A DNA stretch of 64,000 bases, from the NCBI GenBank assembly GCA_035944135.1, contig DASZBM010000002.1:434001-498000 (forward strand), in the 5' to 3' direction. The position numbers and the translations under genes were made by a program. Positions within the stretch are counted from its first letter, which is position 1, and each line of letters begins with the position of its first letter. The notes beneath the pieces were generated by a model, which searched no databases, was not told where the DNA came from, and saw only the letters and a program-made list of their open reading frames with translations. Source of the stretch: Acidobacteriaceae bacterium. GTDB lineage: Bacteria; Acidobacteriota; Terriglobia; Terriglobales; Acidobacteriaceae. Shown piece after piece: positions 59,218 through 64,000 of this stretch.

Positions 59218-60209
59218 GCGGAAAGAAGTCGACTGGATTTGTCGAACTCGCGGGGAAGTTTCTTGCGATGCTGCGCGAGGAGCGGGGGGCGAGTGAGCAC
59301 ACGCTGCGGGCGTATGGGCGGGAGGTGCGCGGGTTCGCGGAGTATCTAGGCGAGACGCTGGGTGAGGATGGCGATGTGCGGAAGGTGGAGCACACGCATA
59401 TTCGGGCGTACCTGGCGGTGCTGTTCGATCGTGGGTTGACAAAGGCGAGTGTGGCGCGGGCGCTGGCGGCGGTGAGGAGCTGGTTCAAGTGGCTGGCGCG
59501 GAGTGGGTATGTGGAGTCGAATCCGGCGTCGCTGGTGAGCACGCCGAAGCTGCCGAAGCATCTGCCGAGGGTTCCGGGGATTGAGGAGTTGAACCGGGTG
59601 TTGAATTCCTTAGAGCGAGGCAGCGGGTCAGCGAGTCAGCAAGTCAGTGGGAAGGACGAAGAGCAAGAGGCGGCAGCGTGGCCGGCGCGGGATCGGGTGA
59701 TCTTTGAGTTGTTGTATGGGTCGGGGATTCGAAACTCGGAGCTGTGTGGGTTGGATTTGAGCAGCATCCTGTGGGGCGATGATGCGATTCGAGTGTTCGG
59801 TAAGGGCAGGAAAGAGAGATTGGTGCCGCTGGGAGATGAGGCGGCCGCGGCGATCAGGGCGTATCTGCCGGAGCGTCGCGAGAGGTTAGAGGCGGCGGGC
59901 AAGGGAAAGCTGGTGCATGATGGGCCGCTGCTGATGAATTTGCGGGCGCGCGGGAGCTGCAGACTTACGACGCGCAGCGTCGGGCGGATAGTCAAGCAGA
60001 TTGCGCTGAGCCGCGGGCTGGCGGCGGATGTGCATCCGCATACGCTGCGGCATGCGTTCGGAACGCACATGCTGGAGGAGGGGGCTGATCTGCGGGCGAT
60101 CCAGGAGATGCTGGGGCATGAGCGTCTTTCTACGACGCAGCGATACACGCAGTTGACGGTGGGGCAGGTGCAGCGCGTGTATGAGGAGACGCATCCGCGG
60201 GCGAGGTGA
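59214..60209 (+). CDS. xerC: Tyrosine recombinase XerC-like
   Basis: 331-aa partner of XerD, starting inside the end of that gene (ATGA overlap). N-domain: [20 protein letters not shown]. Catalytic: [16 protein letters not shown] (Arg), [12 protein letters not shown] (His, Arg), [15 protein letters not shown] (His and Tyr311). Between domains at ~136-150 there is an insertion [20 protein letters not shown], coded in part by 8-bp tandem repeats. A partial copy of its 3' end lies 520 bp downstream at 60730. Confidence 0.93.
   Translation: MSGKKSTGFVELAGKFLAMLREERGASEHTLRAYGREVRGFAEYLGETLGEDGDVRKVEHTHIRAYLAVLFDRGLTKASVARALAAVRSWFKWLARSGYVESNPASLVSTPKLPKHLPRVPGIEELNRVLNSLERGSGSASQQVSGKDEEQEAAAWPARDRVIFELLYGSGIRNSELCGLDLSSILWGDDAIRVFGKGRKERLVPLGDEAAAAIRAYLPERRERLEAAGKGKLVHDGPLLMNLRARGSCRLTTRSVGRIVKQIALSRGLAADVHPHTLRHAFGTHMLEEGADLRAIQEMLGHERLSTTQRYTQLTVGQVQRVYEETHPRAR
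59619..59650 (+). repeat. Four 8-bp tandem repeats inside xerC
   Basis: GGCAGCGG, GTCAGCGA, GTCAGCAA, GTCAGTGG in succession, coding a Ser/Gln-rich linker between the two recombinase domains. Confidence 0.7.
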
Positions 60210-60235
60210 GCGGATGTTTCGCGTGGCCTTGCGAT

Positions 60236-60604
60236 CTAACCGAGGCGCAGGATGAAGATCGCGAGTGCGATGCCACTAAGGGCGAGGATGCTTGCAAAGG
60301 TAACGCCGAGATACGAAGGTCTGCCGGGCTGCCACGTGCCCTGGGCAAGGCGGCGTATGACAGCGAGGTGCTGCAGCAGAGCCGCTACGAGGACAACTAC
60401 GCCGAGCACAACGAGCAGAACGCCGGTGGCCACAGAGTGCATGGTGGAGTGCTGTGGAGTGTTACTGAGCTCACGCAGGAAGAGGCCGAATCGGCTGACG
60501 GCGAAGCCGACACCCATCAGGCCTAGGCCGGTGCGAATCCAGGCAAGAAAGGTGCGTTCGGCCGCGAAATAGATGCGCGGGTCCTGCTCGGGACTTTGTT
60601 CCAT
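60236..60604 (-). CDS. DUF202 (YidH-like) membrane protein
   Basis: 122 aa: MEQSPEQDPRIYFAAERTFL, AWIRTGLGLMGVGFAVSRFG, then helices around ATGVLLVVLGVVVLVAALLQ and FASILALSGIALAIFILRLG. The 'RIYFAAERTFLAWIRTGLGLMG' opening is the DUF202 hallmark. Three transmembrane helices; function unknown. The start is set at 60604 because the family begins there; upstream residues in this frame come from the xerC remnant read backwards. It sits between xerC and its duplicated 3' end. Confidence 0.88.
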   Translation of the reverse strand: MEQSPEQDPRIYFAAERTFLAWIRTGLGLMGVGFAVSRFGLFLRELSNTPQHSTMHSVATGVLLVVLGVVVLVAALLQHLAVIRRLAQGTWQPGRPSYLGVTFASILALSGIALAIFILRLG

Positions 60605-60729
60605 GGGACATGGGATGCGACATTCGGATGTCCCGACGGCCGGAGAACAAGGTGGTGTGACCATTGGATAGGTTGGGAAGCCTGTCACGCATCCGTGAGC
60701 TGGCTGGGCGGCTACATGCATACTGCGTA

Positions 60730-60850
60730 CTGCGGGCGGTCCAGGAGATGCTGGGGCGTGAGCGGTTGTCGACGACGCAGCGGTAATACGCAATTGACGG
60801 TGGGTCAGGTGCAGCGCGTGTATGAGGAGACTCATCCGCGGGCGCGGTGA
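60730..60850 (+). pseudogene. Partial duplicate of the xerC 3' end
   Basis: CTGCGGGCGGTCCAGGAGAT then GCTGGGGCGTGAGCGG and TGCAGCGCGTGTATGAGGAG follow 60090-60208 with scattered changes and one inserted base near 60785 that breaks the frame. It ends with the same GCG..GTGAG as the gene. It is not functional. Confidence 0.88.
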
Positions 60851-60878
60851 GTGCGGAGCTTCTTCTGTGAAATAAAGA

Positions 60879-60907
60879 CTCGACCTCACGGGATGCGTGA
60901 GGTCGAG
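60879..60907 (-). terminator. Intrinsic terminator of PEP-CTERM gene 4
   Basis: 11-bp perfect arms (CTCGACCTCAC and complement) with a 7-base loop, followed on the minus strand by TCTTTATTT, 30 bp after the stop codon. Confidence 0.85.
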
Positions 60908-60937
60908 GGAAGAAACGCGCTTAAAAGTCCGAGGCGA

Positions 60938-61702
60938 TTAGCAGCTCAACTTCGGGCGCATCTTGCGACGGAGTGCGCCGGCCGCGCCGAGAAGGCTGGA
61001 GCCGACGAGGAGCAGTGAGGCGGGCTCAGGCGTCGCGGCCGGCGGAGTGCCGGGTGTAACCGTGACATCTTCTTTGGAGCCGCTGGTTCCGTAGATAACT
61101 GAGACATCAGTGGAAACCACCGTTGAATCCGCGTTGAGGCCGGGGATCTTAATGATGAACGTGCCGGTGCCGAGGATCGACGGATCGTGGTTGAGCACGG
61201 ATGGATTGACGTAGTAGTTGGTTTCGTCCGTAAGGATCAGATCATCAGGCTGGGAGCCGACGGCACAACTGCCTGCGGCCTCGAGGCAGATCTGACCGGT
61301 AGTGGTGTTATTCGAAACGCCCCAGTGGTCGATCGTGTCGGTTGTGTCCGGATCCGCGATCGCGGAATGGCTTTTGCTTGCGGAGATGTTGACCAAAGTG
61401 CCCGATGTTCCGGTCAATGTGACGGCCGACGTCGGTTTATTGTTCAGGTTGAAAAGGAGACCGGCGATCAGGTTGTCGTCGCTGCTCTGGCTGGATCCGT
61501 TGAGGTTAGTGTTATTCGTTAGCGTGATCGTGATTGTTCCGGCGGTGGGATTCAGATCCATGGTTCCCGTGCCAGCGACAGAACCGGTGAAGCTGAGGTT
61601 GTAATACGTATCCGCATGCATTGCAGAAGCCGACAAGAACAAAAGAGCGCAAACCAATGCTGCCAACGTAACCCCAAGGCGGGGTCTACCCAAAAACTTC
61701 AT
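60938..61702 (-). CDS. PEP-CTERM sorting domain protein 4
   Basis: 254-aa secreted protein: signal peptide (LGVTLAALVCALLFLSASAM), a beta-rich Thr/Asn-rich region (NLSFTGSVAGTGTMDLNPTA) with no recognised fold, then the tail ATPEPASLLLVGSSLLGAAG followed by ALRRKMRPKLSC. A good terminator follows. Like the other three, it depends on an exosortase located elsewhere. Confidence 0.86.
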   Translation of the reverse strand: MKFLGRPRLGVTLAALVCALLFLSASAMHADTYYNLSFTGSVAGTGTMDLNPTAGTITITLTNNTNLNGSSQSSDDNLIAGLLFNLNNKPTSAVTLTGTSGTLVNISASKSHSAIADPDTTDTIDHWGVSNNTTTGQICLEAAGSCAVGSQPDDLILTDETNYYVNPSVLNHDPSILGTGTFIIKIPGLNADSTVVSTDVSVIYGTSGSKEDVTVTPGTPPAATPEPASLLLVGSSLLGAAGALRRKMRPKLSC

Positions 61703-61983
61703 AAGAAAAGGCCTTCCTTGAATAAGTGATGTCTGTCGTATGTAGAAGCACGCCGAGTGCCACTTATTGTCGCGACGAGATTCGCGTTATGAAGGCAAAT
61801 TCTGGGATATCGGAGAAGAGGAGTAGTCCATGTGCAAAGTTCTGCATGCACTCAGTGCGATGCATTTGCCTAGGAGCGTAAGTGCGTTGGCGGCGTGGGT
61901 TCCTGCGGCAGAGATTCGGGAACTCATGCAGGTAAAAGGGCAGGGTTGGCGGTAACGAAACAGCAGTACGTTGCCTTCACGCG
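61703..61983 (+). other. Intergenic stretch without recognised gene
   Basis: About 280 bp holding the promoter region of PEP-CTERM gene 4. No coding frame, hairpin or repeat member was recognised. Confidence 0.4.
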
Positions 61984-62307
61984 TCAGTAGCGGGGGATGG
62001 AGGGGTCGATGGCGCAGGACCAGAGGTCGATGCCGCCGGCGACGGATTGGGCTTTTGCGAAGCCTTGCTGACGAAGCCAGTTGGCGACAGAGAGGGAACG
62101 TGCGCCGTGATGACAGAGGACGGCGATGGGTTGATCTTCGTCGAGCTCGTTGAAGGCACGCGCGGGGATCTCGTTCATCGGAATGAGCGTGCTATTGGGT
62201 ATGTGCGCGGTGGCGTACTCCCAGGGCTCGCGGACATCGAGGAGAAGCGGCGGGTGAGTGGAGGCGAGTTGTTGTTTGAGCTGGTCGACGGTGATCTCGA
62301 GGTCCAT
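61984..62307 (-). CDS. Rhodanese-like domain protein
   Basis: Single-domain rhodanese (sulfurtransferase) of 107 aa: MDLEITVDQLKQQLAS, LLLDVREPWEYATAHIP, and the active-site loop IAVLCHHGARSLSVANWLR with Cys as persulfide carrier, then GGIDLWSCAIDPSIPRY. The frame is open 29 codons upstream to an ATG at 62394 (MSDTIQIDFA), which may be an alternative start, but the family begins at 62307. The exact sulfur acceptor is unknown. Confidence 0.88.
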   Translation of the reverse strand: MDLEITVDQLKQQLASTHPPLLLDVREPWEYATAHIPNSTLIPMNEIPARAFNELDEDQPIAVLCHHGARSLSVANWLRQQGFAKAQSVAGGIDLWSCAIDPSIPRY

Positions 62308-62550
62308 GTTTAAGACAGTAGAGGGTGGACCGTAGACAGTAAAGTTGATGCGTCGTGATTCGATAGCGAAGTCAATTTGAATGGTGTCAGACATTTGCGA
62401 AACGCCGTTTCGGCTCGGTTGACGCGAGCCACGGAGCAGCGGAGAATTGCGGGCCTAGGCGCCTCGACAATTTGAACGATTAGCTTCCGCAGAGACTCTG
62501 AACCCGGCCCCATCCGAGGCGCAACAAATTTTTCAAGTCGAGGAGGAGTT

Positions 62551-63633
62551 ATGAGCACACAGGCTCCGATGAAAGAGACCCCTGCGCTGGATATGGACAA
62601 GCTGAACGCGTTTGTGGGTCAGTTTGTGAACGATCTTGGCGCGGCGGTGCACAGCGGGATGGTGGTGATCGGCGAAAAGCTGGGGCTCTATAAGGCGCTG
62701 GCGGAGATGCCGATGACGTCGACGGAACTGGCGGCGAAGACGAAGACGGACGAACGGTATGTGCGCGAGTGGCTGGCGTCGCAAGCTGCGGGCGGATATG
62801 TAACGTTCGAGGAGAAGACGGGCAAGTTCAGCTTGTCGCCGGAGCAGGCGTTTACGCTGGCGGCGGAAGACAGTCCGGCGTATCTGCCGGGAGCGTTTGA
62901 GCTGGCGCTGGCTTCGCTGGCTGCAGTGCCGAGGATCGCGGCGTCGTTCAAGACTGGCGAGGGGATGGGATGGGGCGAGCATGTAGAGGGCGTGTTTCAC
63001 GGCTGCGAGAAGTTCTTCCGGCCAGGGTATGCGGCGAATTTGATGAGCTCGTGGATTCCGTCGCTGGAGGGTGTGCAGGAAAAGCTGGAGAAGGGCGCGA
63101 TGGTGGCCGACGTGGGATGCGGCAAGGGTGCGTCGACGCTATTGATGGCGGAGGCGTTTCCGAAATCGACGTTCTTCGGATTTGATTATCACGACAAGTC
63201 GATTGAGGGAGCGCGACAGGCGGCAGCGAACAAGGGGATGAGCGACCGCGTGACGTTCGGGATTGCGACGGCGAAGGGCTTTCCGGGGAAGTATGACCTG
63301 GTGACAGTCTTCGATTGCCTGCACGATATGGGCGATCCTGTGGGCGCAGCGAAGCACGTGCGCGAGGCACTGACGCCGGATGGAACGTGGATGATCGTGG
63401 AGCCGTTCGCGAACGACGCGTTGAAGGACAATATGAATCCGGTGGGGCGAGTTTATTACTCATTCTCGACGCTGCTATGCACGCCGTGCTCGCGATCGCA
63501 GGAGGTTGGAATGTGCTTGGGTGCGCAGGCGGGAGAGGCGCGGATTCGCGATGTGGTGACGCAGGCGGGGTTCACGCGCTTCCGCAGAGCGACGCAGACG
63601 CCATTCAACATTGTGTATGAGGCGAGGCCGTAG
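62551..63633 (+). CDS. SAM-dependent methyltransferase with N-terminal winged-helix-like region
   Basis: 360 aa, cytoplasmic. The N-terminal ~90 residues (LGLYKALAEMPMTSTELAAK, YVREWLASQAAGGYVTFEE) look like the winged-helix dimerisation domain of O-methyltransferase-type enzymes. The SAM domain has motif I MVADVGCGKGASTLLMA and motif II FFGFDYHDKSIEGAR, and DLVTVFDCLHDMGDP. Strong RBS GAGGAGGAG precedes the ATG. The substrate is not apparent; similar proteins are found in actinobacteria and acidobacteria. Convergent with the kinase gene. Confidence 0.88.
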   Translation: MSTQAPMKETPALDMDKLNAFVGQFVNDLGAAVHSGMVVIGEKLGLYKALAEMPMTSTELAAKTKTDERYVREWLASQAAGGYVTFEEKTGKFSLSPEQAFTLAAEDSPAYLPGAFELALASLAAVPRIAASFKTGEGMGWGEHVEGVFHGCEKFFRPGYAANLMSSWIPSLEGVQEKLEKGAMVADVGCGKGASTLLMAEAFPKSTFFGFDYHDKSIEGARQAAANKGMSDRVTFGIATAKGFPGKYDLVTVFDCLHDMGDPVGAAKHVREALTPDGTWMIVEPFANDALKDNMNPVGRVYYSFSTLLCTPCSRSQEVGMCLGAQAGEARIRDVVTQAGFTRFRRATQTPFNIVYEARP

Positions 63634-63671
63634 TGCGGAGTGGTCAGTGGTTCGTCGTTAGTGAAGGCAAA

Positions 63672-64000
63672 CTACCGGACGACGGCGTTGAACGGAAGGA
63701 AGAGAGTGAAGACGGTGCCGCGGTGCGCGGGTGACTGGCTGCTGCGCACGTCGAGCGTGCCGCGGTGACGATCGACGATCTCTTTGGTGACCCAGAGGCC
63801 CAGGCCTGTGCCGGTGAGGCCTTTGGTCGTGAAGAAGGGATTGAACAGGCGCGCTCGAGTTTCGGGTGACATGCCCATGCCGGTATCGGCGATGGTCACC
63901 GCGATGCCGGGCTCTCCGTTGCGCCAGTTACGAGATTCACGGTCGCGAAGGAAGAGCGTGCCGCCGGCGGGCATGGCATCGAGCGCGTTGCTGATGATGT
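63672..64000 (-). CDS. C-terminal end of a sensor histidine kinase (5' end outside window)
   Basis: HATPase_c domain. The N box is seen at the window edge as ISNALDAMPAGG. It continues with VTIADTGMGMSPETRARLF (G1 box), NPFFTTKGLTGTGLGLWVTK (F and G2 boxes), and VDRHRGTLDV. The domain structure of the sensor and the His phosphorylation box lie beyond the window. It ends 38 bp from the stop of the convergent methyltransferase gene. Confidence 0.92.
   Translation of the reverse strand, partial: IISNALDAMPAGGTLFLRDRESRNWRNGEPGIAVTIADTGMGMSPETRARLFNPFFTTKGLTGTGLGLWVTKEIVDRHRGTLDVRSSQSPAHRGTVFTLFLPFNAVVR

Noticed and set aside
58246-59442. 398-codon minus-strand frame over the Xer genes
   Set aside because: His/Pro/Arg-rich shadow of two well-supported recombinase genes.
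58222-60209. Xer genes as the integrase of the ffh-bordered island
   Set aside because: They lie outside the interval, overlap each other and have the build of the housekeeping XerCD pair; no own integrase is seen inside 51812-56704.
1-64000. CRISPR array or intact insertion sequence
   Set aside because: No regularly spaced direct repeats and no transposase-like frame were found on reading through; the repeats present are single palindromes or ordered blocks.

Overview
The window looks like chromosomal DNA of a heterotrophic acidobacterium (order Terriglobales or close). This is inferred from several things together: four secreted proteins ending in a PEP-CTERM signal, a set of glycoside hydrolases, a SdhC-SdhA-SdhB operon with a fused membrane anchor, a type III polyketide synthase cluster, high GC, and many short palindromic and CCTCCCCC-type dispersed repeats between genes. 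No rRNA, CRISPR array or intact insertion sequence is visible.

Layout. 1-8.3 kb: the tail of a YncE/alkaline-phosphatase-like protein, an IclR regulator, glucose-6-phosphate isomerase, an RNase T2 lipoprotein, topoisomerase IB, a peroxiredoxin-like protein, a Tat-exported sugar isomerase-like protein overlapping a glycerate 2-kinase, and a group III truncated haemoglobin. 8.6-13 kb: a large CheB-CheR-PAS-histidine kinase fusion with its LuxR-type response regulator. 13-18.4 kb: a tricorn-like S41 protease, an MFS transporter and a TPR protein. 18.4-21.7 kb: succinate dehydrogenase. 21.8-31.4 kb: glycan degradation (GH92, GH51, GH3) with 3-methyladenine glycosylase and a lysine-rich histone-like protein in between. 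31.4-36.4 kb: an alpha/beta hydrolase, a DJ-1/PfpI protein and a 2-oxoacid:ferredoxin oxidoreductase (KorAB).

36.7-44 kb is repeat-rich. It has a tRNA-Ser(UGA), three PEP-CTERM proteins, two of three copies of an unnamed small-protein gene with a conserved leader, and a frameshifted phage-type gene. 44-50.8 kb: a cytochrome c, an MBL-fold hydrolase, YceI, and a type III PKS cluster (PKS, methyltransferase, DUF2306 membrane protein, FAD oxidoreductase).

50.8-60.9 kb is the most unusual part. A decayed partial copy of the 3' half of ffh lies 4.9 kb from the intact ffh in the same orientation. Between them are a tRNA-Ser(GCU), a tRNA-Ser-like fragment, the third small-protein copy, a DUF4242 protein and a compact two-gene module: an AAA ATPase with a DUF3696-like tail directly followed by a protein with TOPRIM-like acidic motifs. 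The module stops 5 bp from the ffh stop codon. This resembles an old island at the 3' end of ffh carrying an ATPase plus TOPRIM-nuclease defence system. Next to it the XerD/XerC pair is followed by a DUF202 gene and then a partial copy of the xerC 3' end, so the same kind of 3'-end duplication occurs twice within 10 kb.

The window ends with a PEP-CTERM protein, a rhodanese-domain protein, a SAM methyltransferase and the C-terminal end of a histidine kinase that runs off the edge. All assignments rest on reading motifs in the sequence; no database search was run.
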